A DNA stretch of 64,000 bases, taken from contig NZ_JACRTF010000001.1 of the NCBI RefSeq assembly GCF_014385165.1, forward strand, positions 3,100,001-3,164,000. The letters are read 5' to 3'. Of this stretch, positions 35,240 through 43,854 are shown in pieces. The DNA comes from Jilunia laotingensis (lineage in GTDB: Bacteria; Bacteroidota; Bacteroidia; Bacteroidales; Bacteroidaceae). The position numbers were made by a program, and so were the translations under genes. Positions within the stretch are counted from its first letter, which is position 1. Each line of letters starts with the position of its first letter. A model generated the notes under the pieces. It was not told the DNA's origin. It did not search any database and was given only the letters and a program-made list of their open reading frames with translations.

Positions 35240-35331
35240 ATTCGAGGCTGACGTTCACTTGCGTACAAAGTGTTCATTATCGGACACCTTTATTATAATG
35301 TAATAGACCGAAAATAAATAACTTACCTTTT

Positions 35332-35346
35332 TGGCACACCGTTTGA
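35332..35346 (+). promoter_or_regulatory. Candidate sigma-54 (-24/-12) promoter upstream of tolC
   Basis: TGGCAC at 35332-35337 and TTGA at 35343-35346 have the strict 10-base spacing between the GG and the second element required by sigma-54. The -24 half is perfect; the -12 half has A instead of C (TTGA rather than TTGC). It lies 31 bases before the tolC start, and an NtrC-type activator gene follows tolC, which makes autonomous control of the efflux channel plausible. Confidence 0.5.
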
Positions 35347-35376
35347 CTCTTCTTTCATAGGAAATAATAAAGTTTT

Positions 35377-36852
35377 ATGAGAAAGAAGAGTATATTGCTT
35401 GTTTTAGTGGCTTTTACATGTCCACTTGTTTTGTCTGCACAGAATGAACGTGAAATAACACTTAATGAGGCCATTGCTTTGGCTCGTACCCAATCGGTAG
35501 ATGCTGCCGTGGCATTGAATGAATTGAAAACTGCTTATTGGGAGTACCGCACTTTTCGTGCAGATTTGTTGCCCGAAGTGAATTTTAACGGTACGTTGCC
35601 TAATTACAATAAATCGTATAGTTCATATCAGAATTCGGATGGTTCGTATTCATTCGTTCGCAATAATACGCTTGGTCTGTCGGGAGAACTTTCCATTGAT
35701 CAGAATCTTTGGTTTACCGGAGGTAAACTGTCTCTTACTTCTTCTTTGGATTATCTGCGTCAGTTAGGTGCCGGCGGAGGAAAGCATTTCATGTCCGTGC
35801 CGGTTAGTCTCCAACTGACCCAGCCCATTTTTGGAGTGAACAACTTGAAATGGAATCGACGCATCGAACCTGTGCGTTATGAAGAGGCTAAAGCATCGTT
35901 CATTTCTGCAACGGAAGATGTGACAAGAACTACCATCACGTACTTTTTCCAGTTGTTGTTGGCAAAAGAAGTTTTGGGGACTGCCCGGCAAAACCAATTG
36001 AATGCGGAACATTTGTATAAAGTGGCACAAGCTAAAAGGGAGATGGGGCAGATTTCGGAAAATGAACTATTGCAGTTGAAGCTATCTTCCCTTAATGCAA
36101 AGGCTGCCGTGACTGAGTCCATTAGCGACTTAAATGCAAAGATGTTCCAGCTTCGTGCGTTTTTGGGGCTGAGTGAGAATGAAAAACTTGAGCCGGTTCT
36201 TCCTGAGTCGGTTCCGGATATTCAGATAGAATATAATAAAGTATTGGATAAAGCATTGGAAAGGAATTCTTTTGCCCAAAACATACGTCGCAGGCAGCTT
36301 GAAGCCGATTACGATGTGGCGATTGCCCGGGGGAATCTACGAAGTGTGGATCTGTTTGCCAGTGTAGGATATACGGGCGAGGATCGTGAGTTTTCATCAG
36401 CTTACAATCATTTGCTCGACAATCAGATTGTGAAGGTGGGAGTGAAGATTCCTATTCTTGATTGGGGAAAGCGTCGTGGTAAAGTACGTGTGGCAAAGAG
36501 CAACCGTGATGTCGTACTTTCTAAAATTCGTCAGGAACAAATGAATTTTAACCAGGACATCTTTTTGTTGGTAGAACATTTCAATAATCAATCCCAGCAA
36601 CTCGGGATTGCCAAAGAAGCGGATATCATCGCACAGCAGCGGTATAAGACCAGTATCGAAACATTCCTTATCGGTAAGATCAATACCCTTGACTTGAATG
36701 ATGCCCAAAACTCTAAGGATGAAGCCCGACAGAAACATATTTCAGAATTATATAATTATTGGTCCTATTATTATCAGATACGTAGTTTGACGTTATGGGA
36801 CTTTGAGAGGAATGCAGAGTTGGAAGTAGATTTTGAAGATGTAATCCGCTAG
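35377..36852 (+). CDS. TolC-family outer-membrane efflux channel
   Basis: This 491-residue protein has a signal peptide (cleavage after about residue 21) and two OEP repeats of long amphipathic helices. The first is at about 28-260 (ITLNEAIALARTQSVD, GLSGELSIDQNLWFTGG) and the second at about 270-470 (VLDKALERNSFAQN, VGVKIPILDWGKRRGKVR). The repeats fold into the trimeric barrel and periplasmic tunnel. It is expected to complete the tripartite pump with the HlyD adaptor and MacB-type permeases. A candidate sigma-54 site precedes it. The transcript probably continues no further, since the response regulator has its own promoter. Confidence 0.92.
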   Translation: MRKKSILLVLVAFTCPLVLSAQNEREITLNEAIALARTQSVDAAVALNELKTAYWEYRTFRADLLPEVNFNGTLPNYNKSYSSYQNSDGSYSFVRNNTLGLSGELSIDQNLWFTGGKLSLTSSLDYLRQLGAGGGKHFMSVPVSLQLTQPIFGVNNLKWNRRIEPVRYEEAKASFISATEDVTRTTITYFFQLLLAKEVLGTARQNQLNAEHLYKVAQAKREMGQISENELLQLKLSSLNAKAAVTESISDLNAKMFQLRAFLGLSENEKLEPVLPESVPDIQIEYNKVLDKALERNSFAQNIRRRQLEADYDVAIARGNLRSVDLFASVGYTGEDREFSSAYNHLLDNQIVKVGVKIPILDWGKRRGKVRVAKSNRDVVLSKIRQEQMNFNQDIFLLVEHFNNQSQQLGIAKEADIIAQQRYKTSIETFLIGKINTLDLNDAQNSKDEARQKHISELYNYWSYYYQIRSLTLWDFERNAELEVDFEDVIR

Positions 36853-36900
36853 AACTAAGAGTAATCGGCAAAGAGTTTTCAAGAATGAGGCATGAAGGCT

Positions 36901-36930
36901 TTTGGTTCACCGTTATAATTGTTATTTTTG
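36901..36930 (+). promoter_or_regulatory. Bacteroides promoter for the NtrC-type regulator and kinase
   Basis: TTTG at 36901-36904 and TATTTTTG at 36923-36930, 18 bases apart, fit the housekeeping consensus (spacing one base short). The site is 20 bases before the regulator start. Confidence 0.62.
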
Positions 36931-36950
36931 CATCCTAAACAAGTATACCT

Positions 36951-38303
36951 ATGATATTAATCATCGATGATGACAGCGCAGTTCGTTCTTCCCTTACTTT
37001 CATGCTGAAGCGTGCGGGGTATCAGACCGAAGCTGTTTCCGGACCTCGGGAGGCGGTGGATATAGTCCGCTCTGTAGCTCCTGCCCTTATACTGATGGAC
37101 ATGAATTTCACTCTTTCCACCACGGGTGAAGAAGGGTTGACGTTACTCAAACAAGTAAAGATATTCCGTCCTGAAGTCCCAGTCATCTTAATGACGGCAT
37201 GGGGGAGTATTCAACTGGCAGTGCAGGGGATGCAAGCAGGTGCCTTCGATTTTATAACAAAACCTTGGAATAACGCTGCATTACTGCAACGCATCGAGAC
37301 GGCTATCGACCTGACATCGGCACCGGCAGAAATTCCGGAGGAGCAAAGCAGTACATTGAACCGTAGACATATCATCGGTAAGAGTCAGGCATTGACGGAA
37401 GTACTGAATACGGTTGCCCGTATCGCCCGTACCAATGCTTCCGTACTTATCACCGGAGAGAGTGGGACAGGTAAAGAGTTGATTGCCGAAGCCATTCATA
37501 TCAATAGTCAGCGTGCTAAACAGCCTTTTGTAAAGGTCAATCTTGGGGGGATTTCCCAAAGCCTCTTCGAGAGTGAAATGTTCGGGCATAAAAAGGGAGC
37601 GTTTACTGATGCTACTTCCGATCGTACCGGGCGTTTCGAGATGGCAAATAAAGGTACGATCTTTTTGGATGAGATCGGTGACCTCGATCCGTCCTGTCAG
37701 GTAAAGCTACTTCGCGTCTTACAGGATCAGACGTTTGAAGTATTGGGCGACAGCCGGCCACGTAAAACGGATATCCGTGTGGTTTCTGCCACGAATGCCG
37801 ACTTGCCAAAGATGGTCAGCGAACGCACCTTTCGCGAAGATCTGTTCTATCGCATCAATCTGATAACGGTAAAGTTGCCTCCTTTGCGTGAACGTAGAGA
37901 AGATATTCCACTCTTGGCGCGTCATTTTGCCGACAAGCAGGCAGAAATAAACAGATTGCCCCGTTCTGAATTTTCTTCAGATGCCCTCCAATTCCTCAGT
38001 CGTTTACCTTTCCCTGGTAATATCCGTGAGTTGAAGAATCTGGTGGAACGAACGATACTTGTCAGTGGCAAAACAGTACTCGATGCTTCTGATTTTGATA
38101 TGCAATATCTTCGTTCGGATGAACCGTACCACATAGCCTCCAATGCTTCACTGACCGGTATGACGCTTGATGAAATAGAACGTCAGACCATTCTTCAGGC
38201 TTTGGAACGCTATAAAGGGAATCTCAGTCAGGTTGCTACAGCTCTGGGCATTAGCCGTGCAGCGTTGTATCGCAGGTTGGATAAACACAACATAGAAGAG
38301 TGA
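36951..38303 (+). CDS. NtrC-family sigma-54-dependent response regulator
   Basis: The 450-residue regulator has a receiver domain (1-120; acidic pocket DDD at 6-8, phospho-acceptor Asp50 in LILMDMN, Lys in ITKPW), an AAA+ domain (about 138-365) and a Fis-type HTH (about 405-448, LSQVATALGISRAALYRRL). Walker A is GESGTGKE and Walker B IFLDEIGD. The sigma-54 contact loop reads GAFTDA rather than the textbook GAFTGA. It should open sigma-54 promoters, for instance the candidate at 35332 ahead of tolC. The partner kinase follows after 15 bases. Confidence 0.93.
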   Translation: MILIIDDDSAVRSSLTFMLKRAGYQTEAVSGPREAVDIVRSVAPALILMDMNFTLSTTGEEGLTLLKQVKIFRPEVPVILMTAWGSIQLAVQGMQAGAFDFITKPWNNAALLQRIETAIDLTSAPAEIPEEQSSTLNRRHIIGKSQALTEVLNTVARIARTNASVLITGESGTGKELIAEAIHINSQRAKQPFVKVNLGGISQSLFESEMFGHKKGAFTDATSDRTGRFEMANKGTIFLDEIGDLDPSCQVKLLRVLQDQTFEVLGDSRPRKTDIRVVSATNADLPKMVSERTFREDLFYRINLITVKLPPLRERREDIPLLARHFADKQAEINRLPRSEFSSDALQFLSRLPFPGNIRELKNLVERTILVSGKTVLDASDFDMQYLRSDEPYHIASNASLTGMTLDEIERQTILQALERYKGNLSQVATALGISRAALYRRLDKHNIEE

Positions 38304-38318
38304 AGAATTAATATCGCT

Positions 38319-39611
38319 GTGCGTCTTAAAAGTTATTTTATAATACTTGCTTTGTTTTTGCTTGCCCTTTCTGGAGTATTGCTCTACTTTGGAGGGTGGG
38401 TGGTTCAATCATGGCTATATGCAGCCGAAATTTTGGTTGTTCTGCTGCTTGTCTATCTTATTATGTTTTATCGGAAGATCATAAAGCCATTGAACACGAT
38501 AGCGAGTGGAATGGAATTGTTGAGGGAACAGGATTTCAGTAGCCGTTTGAGTCTTGTCGGTCAATATGAAGCAGATCGAATGGTTAATGTCTTCAACCGT
38601 ATGATGGAACAGTTGAAAAATGAACGACTCCGGTTACGCGAGCAGAATCATTTTCTTGATTTGCTGATCAAAGCTTCCCCGATGGGAGTGATAATCACTA
38701 CACTTGATGATGTAGTGTCGGAACTTAATCCGATGGCCGTGAAGATGCTGGGTATACGTTTTGAAGAAGCATATGGTCAGAAACTGGGGGCTATAGATTC
38801 TCCTTTAGCTATCGGATTGGCTACAGTGCCGAAGGGAGAAACTGTTACTATCCGGTTGAATGACTCAAATATCTACAAATGTACCCATTCGTCGTTCATC
38901 GACCGTGGTTTCCATCATCCGTTTTATCTTATCGAGAGTTTGACAGACGAAGTAATGAAGGCAGAAAAGAAGGCGTATGAAAAGGTAATACGGATGATTG
39001 CCCATGAAGTGAATAACACGACAGCCGGTATTACTTCGACATTGGATACGGTGGAACAAGCACTTTCCGATTCGGAAGGAATGGAAGACATTTGTGAAGT
39101 GATGCGCGTATGTACCGATCGTTGCTTTTCGATGAGTCGTTTCATTACCCGCTTTGCCGATGTGGTGAAGATACCGGAACCTAGCATGTATCCGGTAAGT
39201 CTTAATGACCTCGTTTTCTCTTGTAAACGTTTCATGGAAGGGATGTGTAAAGATCGTGACATAACGCTTACCATGGAGATTGATGAAAGTCTTGAAGAAG
39301 TTTTATTGGATTCTGCTCTATTTGAGCAAGTATTGGTCAACATTATTAAGAACGCTGCTGAAAGTATTGGTACGGGGGGAACAATAACGATTCGTACCTC
39401 TTCACCTGCTCGCATCGAAGTGGTAGATAATGGGCCGGGCATAACAAAGGAGACTGAAGCTAAACTCTTCAGCCCTTTCTTTTCTACTAAACCGAATGGG
39501 CAGGGAATCGGTCTGATATTTATCCGTGAGGTACTGATGCGACACGGATGTTCTTTTTCACTTCGTACTTATGCAGACGGTTTGACTAGATTTAGAATAT
39601 TATTTAATTGA
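38319..39611 (+). CDS. NtrB-like sensor histidine kinase
   Basis: This 430-residue kinase starts at a GTG. It has two membrane helices (about 5-25 and 31-51) with almost no periplasmic loop, a HAMP-like stretch (about 55-105), a PAS domain (about 110-205), then the H-box MIAHEVNNT with His229 and a HATPase domain with N-box IIKNAAESIG, G1 DNGPGI and G2 GQGIGL. The EVNN H-box and short core are NtrB-like, matching the NtrC-type regulator encoded 15 bases upstream. Without a periplasmic sensor domain, it may sense a membrane or cytoplasmic cue. Confidence 0.9.
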   Translation: MRLKSYFIILALFLLALSGVLLYFGGWVVQSWLYAAEILVVLLLVYLIMFYRKIIKPLNTIASGMELLREQDFSSRLSLVGQYEADRMVNVFNRMMEQLKNERLRLREQNHFLDLLIKASPMGVIITTLDDVVSELNPMAVKMLGIRFEEAYGQKLGAIDSPLAIGLATVPKGETVTIRLNDSNIYKCTHSSFIDRGFHHPFYLIESLTDEVMKAEKKAYEKVIRMIAHEVNNTTAGITSTLDTVEQALSDSEGMEDICEVMRVCTDRCFSMSRFITRFADVVKIPEPSMYPVSLNDLVFSCKRFMEGMCKDRDITLTMEIDESLEEVLLDSALFEQVLVNIIKNAAESIGTGGTITIRTSSPARIEVVDNGPGITKETEAKLFSPFFSTKPNGQGIGLIFIREVLMRHGCSFSLRTYADGLTRFRILFN

Positions 39612-39740
39612 CTATTCTGTAGTGATAAAAAACTAACTTTATTCAGTTAACTGTCTCATTGGTAGAAAAAACGATAGTTTAATTGTTTGTCTTAATATTT
39701 AATTGTATATTGCGGGATTGAAACATTTAAACTAGTACTT

Positions 39741-40271
39741 ATGGAAAAGATTAAGTTTTTATTATGTGTATTTCTGTTGGTGACAGGACTATGCAGTTGT
39801 AGTGACGATGATGACAATTCCTCTGTTTATACTATGGAATTCGTCAAGTTGTCTGAGATTAATTATACTACAGAACTCGAACAACCGGCTGAAGGCAAAC
39901 GGGTGGAGAATTACGTGACTACCCTTTACAGAGGCGAAGATGAAGGGGAGATCACAAAGAAAGGAAATTGTCTTTATTATTATTATGGAGAAAGATCATG
40001 GTCTTATGATTCTTCTTTGTTTTTTGTCCATGAAAATCGATGCTTCCTTTCTTTCATGCGGAATTTGCCATTCCCTTCACCATGGCAATCCACATTTTTG
40101 GTAGATGGAACAACAGTGTTAATAACTGGATATTGGAACTCTTATGATAATTCTGTGTATTACTTTTATGGTAAAGAGGATGTTGGTTCAACTTTAGATA
40201 AATTTAGACCAGAGTATGGTGAATCTTCTTGTTGTTTGGAAATAGAATCATTAAAAATTGTAATCCCATGA
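39741..40271 (+). CDS. Lipoprotein of unknown function
   Basis: This 176-residue product has a lipoprotein signal peptide ending LCSC (Cys20). The next residues SDDDDN match the acidic export signal that places Bacteroides lipoproteins on the cell surface. The mature part is strand-rich with many aromatic residues (YYYYGERSW). No family was recognised. Its stop overlaps by 4 bases the start of the broken gene at 40268, so the two once formed an operon. Confidence 0.75.
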   Translation: MEKIKFLLCVFLLVTGLCSCSDDDDNSSVYTMEFVKLSEINYTTELEQPAEGKRVENYVTTLYRGEDEGEITKKGNCLYYYYGERSWSYDSSLFFVHENRCFLSFMRNLPFPSPWQSTFLVDGTTVLITGYWNSYDNSVYYFYGKEDVGSTLDKFRPEYGESSCCLEIESLKIVIP

Positions 40272-40639
40272 AGAACCAGATTTATATGATATGCTTCTTT
40301 TTGTCTTTACATATGGCGGTGTTCGCACAAAGACAATCATCTTATAAGCTGTAAGATGGTAGGACTATCTTTTTAGAAAGAGTCGATACTTTGAATCATG
40401 TGAAGTTTAAAACTCAAACTGCCGTTACTCAAAGAAGCAAAGTTTTGCAGAAATATAATAGTTCTTTGAGTAGTAGTAATTCTTCCTATTCCTTGGTGAG
40501 AATAAATAATGGTGAGTTCTATCAATTCAATTTATCCTCTTGTATCAGACAGCAGAACTCTTTAACTGCCCAATTTGTGAGCTTTAGTCTTGCAAATTTA
40601 GCGAATATTTTCTACCCCCCCCCCCGATTTTTACAATAA
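40268..40639 (+). pseudogene. 5' fragment of a secreted-protein gene, with in-frame stop and apparent IS insertion
   Basis: The frame starts with a signal peptide (MKNQIYMICFFLSLHMAVFAQ) and runs 28 codons to TAA at 40352-40354. It then continues in the same frame with clearly protein-like sequence (DGRTIFLERVDTLNH, then SLVRINNGEFYQF) to 40639. A single CAA-to-TAA change would explain the stop (KLQDGRTIF). The last codons cross an 11-C tract and are probably not original. A 3' fragment with a Por-type tail lies beyond the IS5 transposase at 41832-42047. Joining the two fragments into one former gene is inferred. Confidence 0.7.
40615..40625 (+). repeat. Homopolymeric 11-C tract
   Basis: An uninterrupted run of 11 C at the junction between the 5' pseudogene fragment and the IS region, in otherwise A/T-rich DNA. 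Such tracts slip easily. It may be at or near the insertion-element end. Confidence 0.9.
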
Positions 40640-40681
40640 TTAACTTGTGTTTGTTGTAAAAATTGGATGTGCAGGCATAAT

Positions 40682-41743
40682 TCACCCCAACAACTCAGGT
40701 TTCAGCCTGATTATTTGCGTGTAACGACTGATGTTATACACAAGACTGGTGAATGCTACATTGGCTTTAGCACGAATAAGCCCTACTGTACGCACCACAA
40801 GTCCACGCATGGTTTGTTCCTCAAACCCGAATACATGCTCGACAAGGCAACGTGTCTTGGATTTTTTCCTATTGTCTGATTTCTGCTCCTTGGTAAGCGG
40901 ACGGTTACGGTAGCCCTTTTCGCAAATTATCGGATTCATCTTATGCTGTTTTACAATCTCCTCTTGTCCGACATAACCGGCGTCCAAATACAAGTCCTTG
41001 CCTTCGTCTTTTTCATCCAGCAGTCCTTCAAAGCCTTTGGAATCATGCACTTCTGCCGACGTGGTATCATAAGAAAGTATGATCTTATTGCGTTTCTCAA
41101 CTTTAGTATGCTGCTTGTAGCCGTAAAAAGTCTCATCACGCTTCTTTGTCCAGCGGGCATCTACATCCTTGTGGCACTTCTTGTGGGGATTGTCATTCCA
41201 CAACTTATCACCCGCTCCCTGTTTTATCTGCTCATTTTCATCACGGGTGTTACGTTGGCGAGGGGCAATAACAAAACTGGCATCAATGATGCGACCCTCA
41301 TTGAATTGCAGACCCTTACTTTCCATGAAACTATGAAATTCCGAAAAAAGCTTGTCATAAACGCCTGTATTTGTCAGGAGTTCGCGATACTTCCACACCG
41401 TCTTCTCGTCAGGAACATCGTCAACACATTCAATACCAAGAAACTTGCGGAAACTCGTACGGTCAACTATCTGATACTCTATCTGATGGTCACTCAAACC
41501 ATAATAACGCTGAAGAAACAAGACCTTGAACATCAGCACACAGTCTATCGGCGGACGACCGGCATTACTTTTGCGCTCTCCGGTAAAAAGGGCTGATTCA
41601 AGAGTAGGACGAAAGATCTCAAAATCAACATACTGAGACAACACTTCAAGAGGATTGCCCATTTCATTCAAACGCAATTCACGATTCTCTGACTCAAATA
41701 GTTGATTATAACGAAGCTTACGGTATCGGGATAACTTGTTCAT
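40682..41743 (-). CDS. IS5-family DDE transposase
   Basis: This 353-residue transposase has the IS5 N-terminal domain (NAGRPPIDCVLMFKVLFLQ, YGLSDHQIEYQIVDRTSFRKFLG) and the DDE catalytic core: Asp in GRIIDASFV, Asp in DLYLDAGYVG, Glu in CLVEHVFGFEE. The gene is intact. The ATG at 41743 is used; an upstream in-frame ATG at 41794 would add 17 atypical residues. A -7 box TAAATTTG (41764-41771, minus strand) is correctly placed for it. Confidence 0.93.
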   Translation of the reverse strand: MNKLSRYRKLRYNQLFESENRELRLNEMGNPLEVLSQYVDFEIFRPTLESALFTGERKSNAGRPPIDCVLMFKVLFLQRYYGLSDHQIEYQIVDRTSFRKFLGIECVDDVPDEKTVWKYRELLTNTGVYDKLFSEFHSFMESKGLQFNEGRIIDASFVIAPRQRNTRDENEQIKQGAGDKLWNDNPHKKCHKDVDARWTKKRDETFYGYKQHTKVEKRNKIILSYDTTSAEVHDSKGFEGLLDEKDEGKDLYLDAGYVGQEEIVKQHKMNPIICEKGYRNRPLTKEQKSDNRKKSKTRCLVEHVFGFEEQTMRGLVVRTVGLIRAKANVAFTSLVYNISRYTQIIRLKPELLG

Positions 41744-41763
41744 TATAAAATTCTTATTTTCTG

Positions 41764-41771
41764 CAAATTTA
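41764..41771 (-). promoter_or_regulatory. -7 box (TAAATTTG, minus strand) for the transposase gene
   Basis: The plus strand CAAATTTA reads TAAATTTG on the minus strand, 21 bases before the transposase ATG. The -33 position carries GTTG (plus CAAC 41792-41795), a weak box. Confidence 0.5.
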
Positions 41772-41831
41772 CGCTCTTGGAACCATATAAACAACTGTAC
41801 TACAATATTTTAATTTATAGAACTCCTCTAA

Positions 41832-42047
41832 TATACTCGATATTTGAATGAAGGACAGCAGGCAAACTTGATGCCTGTCAAGCTGTTACTTTATAATGAT
41901 TATGGAATCGTGCGTGCCACTGACGCTACTTCCGATTCTGCTGAGATCAGTATGAATGTTTCTAATCTGCCTGATGGTACGTATTATCTGAACGTCGTGG
42001 TAGGTAGCAATGCTGTGATCCGCAGGATCGTTACCATAAAGCATTAA
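41832..42047 (+). pseudogene. 3' fragment of the broken secreted-protein gene (Por-type tail)
   Basis: The frame is closed upstream by a stop at 41829 and encodes about 71 residues with no good start. The sequence MPVKLLLYNDYGIVR, then VSNLPDGTYYLNVVV and RRIVTIKH is a typical Por-like C-terminal tail. It is most simply the end of the gene that begins at 40268, cut off by the IS5 element. Loss of a middle portion is likely because the fragments together make only about 185 residues. Confidence 0.65.
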
Positions 42048-42058
42048 CCTAATCGGAG

Positions 42059-42119
42059 AGTGGAGAAGTGCCATGTAAGCAAAAGTAACGTATCGGCACT
42101 TCTCCACTTCTTGGTTTTT
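42059..42119. terminator. Bidirectional terminator between the broken gene and aspD
   Basis: Perfect 13-bp arms at 42060-42072 (GTGGAGAAGTGCC) and 42095-42107 around a 22-base loop, followed by TTCTTGGTTTTTATTTTT on the plus strand. It serves the convergent aspD. Confidence 0.85.
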
Positions 42120-43758
42120 ATTTTTTGCTCTTCCAATCGGCCGCATATTCTTCCAGCACCCTCTTGATGCTTTGGCCGATCTTTACATAATCGGCTTCAT
42201 TCAGGTTGGCGAGGGACACGCGGACACTCCATTTCGGCCCGGCAAAACCACCACCGTTCAAAAGAACCATCGATGTGTCGTTGGCGAGGCGGAATACCGT
42301 GTCGAGCGGATTGTACGTTTTTTCCAGATAAGCTACGAATTCGTCCCCATAGAATTTCTTTGCCCATACAAGCATGTCTATTTCCGAATAATAGCCGGCT
42401 CTTAACGGATCTTCCACTAAGGAGAATCCTGTGTTTTCCCACAATGCATTCAGACGGCGCCGGATGATGTTCTGCATCTTCGTTTTGTAGTAATCACCTT
42501 TGTCGAGCAGGGAGAATGTGGCGAAGAGGCTCATTTGCATCTGTTGAGGCAGGGACAATCCTGCCGTATGGTTCAGTGCGACCTGCCGGCTGTCGGCAAC
42601 CATGCGGTCGATGAATTTCAACTTTTCGGGATGAAGGGTGAGGCTTGAGTAACGTTTGTTCAATATCTCCTTTTTCTCTTCCGGTAGTCGGGCGATCATC
42701 TTGTCATAGAGATTGTTTTCGTGCAGGGCGACGACTGCCAACCTCCATCCGGTAGCTCCGAAGTACTTGGAGAAGGAATATACGCACAATGTATTGTCCG
42801 GGATTTCTGCTGTGAGCGAACGGAAATGAGGAATGAATGTGGCATAAACATCGTCCGTGATGATCATCAGATTCGGATTGTGATTCTTTACGATGTCGAC
42901 AATGCGCGCGGTTGTCTCTGGACTCAATGCGTAACTGGGCGGGTTGCTGGGGTTGGTGATGAAGAGTGCTTTTATTTTCGGGTCTTTCAATCTATCGATG
43001 TCTTCATCTTTATATTGCCAGGTATGCAGCCCGTCTTTGGTCATCTGGTCGGCTGATATTTCGGTTACGTCGAACTGATAACGGCGTAATTCCGGTATTT
43101 CGATATACGGAGTGAATACCGGCACCATCAAAGCTATGCTGTCTCCATGATTCAAAAGGAAGTTTTGCTGTAAAGAATCGAATACGTAACACATGGCTGC
43201 CGTACCGCCTTCGGTTGCAAAGAGGTCGAATGCCCCCTTGGGAGGTCGGTTGTCAAACAATTCCTGTGCCAGATAGTCGCGGACAATTAATTCGGTAAAG
43301 TGCAGGATACGGTCGGGCACAGGATATTGGTCGCCTATAACGGATTCCGCCCACTCATGGATTAAAGTGTCCGGATCAGCGGCATGTTCCATCAGCATAT
43401 AATTATAACTGCCTTTCAGCAATTTTGCTCCGGGTTCCTTGGCATTCTCTTTCAGGAAAGCTTCGAAACGGGCAGCGATGCCGGATTTCTGAGGGATACC
43501 CGCTATGCCTTCGGGTAGCGACATGACACGTGTACATTCTGAAATGCCGAATTTCCCTAACAGGAAAAAGGCTTCGCGCGGTTCCGTGGCTATCCAGTTC
43601 GGATTACCGCGCCCAGCGTTCAGCATGGTGTGAGCCATTTTTTTCACACTCTCGTCCGCCATGTCGATCAGACGGTTTTTTAATTCAAAGGGGCTGATTG
43701 CCTCCATTTTCTTGGCAAAGCTTTTACTTATAGCTGCACCGGTTGGTTTCTTTTCCAT
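42118..43758 (-). CDS. aspD: Aspartate 4-decarboxylase (bifunctional aspartate aminotransferase type)
   Basis: This PLP enzyme removes the beta-carboxyl of L-aspartate to give L-alanine and CO2, and also shows aspartate aminotransferase activity in characterised members. The 546-residue length and the N-terminal FELKNRLIDMADES and NAGRGNPNWIATEPREAFFLLG blocks mark AspD rather than ordinary aminotransferases. The PLP lysine lies in SFSKYFGATGWR, and TNPSNPP binds the cofactor region. aspT lies 218 bases upstream on the same strand. Together they import aspartate, decarboxylate it (consuming a proton) and export alanine, producing proton-motive force. Confidence 0.94.
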   Translation of the reverse strand: MEKKPTGAAISKSFAKKMEAISPFELKNRLIDMADESVKKMAHTMLNAGRGNPNWIATEPREAFFLLGKFGISECTRVMSLPEGIAGIPQKSGIAARFEAFLKENAKEPGAKLLKGSYNYMLMEHAADPDTLIHEWAESVIGDQYPVPDRILHFTELIVRDYLAQELFDNRPPKGAFDLFATEGGTAAMCYVFDSLQQNFLLNHGDSIALMVPVFTPYIEIPELRRYQFDVTEISADQMTKDGLHTWQYKDEDIDRLKDPKIKALFITNPSNPPSYALSPETTARIVDIVKNHNPNLMIITDDVYATFIPHFRSLTAEIPDNTLCVYSFSKYFGATGWRLAVVALHENNLYDKMIARLPEEKKEILNKRYSSLTLHPEKLKFIDRMVADSRQVALNHTAGLSLPQQMQMSLFATFSLLDKGDYYKTKMQNIIRRRLNALWENTGFSLVEDPLRAGYYSEIDMLVWAKKFYGDEFVAYLEKTYNPLDTVFRLANDTSMVLLNGGGFAGPKWSVRVSLANLNEADYVKIGQSIKRVLEEYAADWKSKK

Positions 43759-43854
43759 AATTAAGTGGTTTATTGCTTCATTTACATTGTTTTCATTATA
43801 CTCTTCCTATCTCTTGTCGGAGAGGAACATGGCATAAGGTCGGATGATGTGATG

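Larger units (their letters stand above)
40640..41831 (-). mobile_element. IS5-family insertion sequence (ends not resolved)
   Basis: The single transposase gene occupies 40682-41743 on the minus strand and lies between two fragments of what looks like one gene. Clear terminal inverted repeats or a target duplication could not be established by eye; the limits given are the outermost positions of the flanking fragments. One copy is seen in this window. Confidence 0.65.

Noticed and set aside
40943..41596. 217-codon plus-strand frame inside the IS5 region
   Set aside because: It lies opposite the intact transposase with DDE motifs; the translation is hydrophobic but matches no family and has no supporting promoter.
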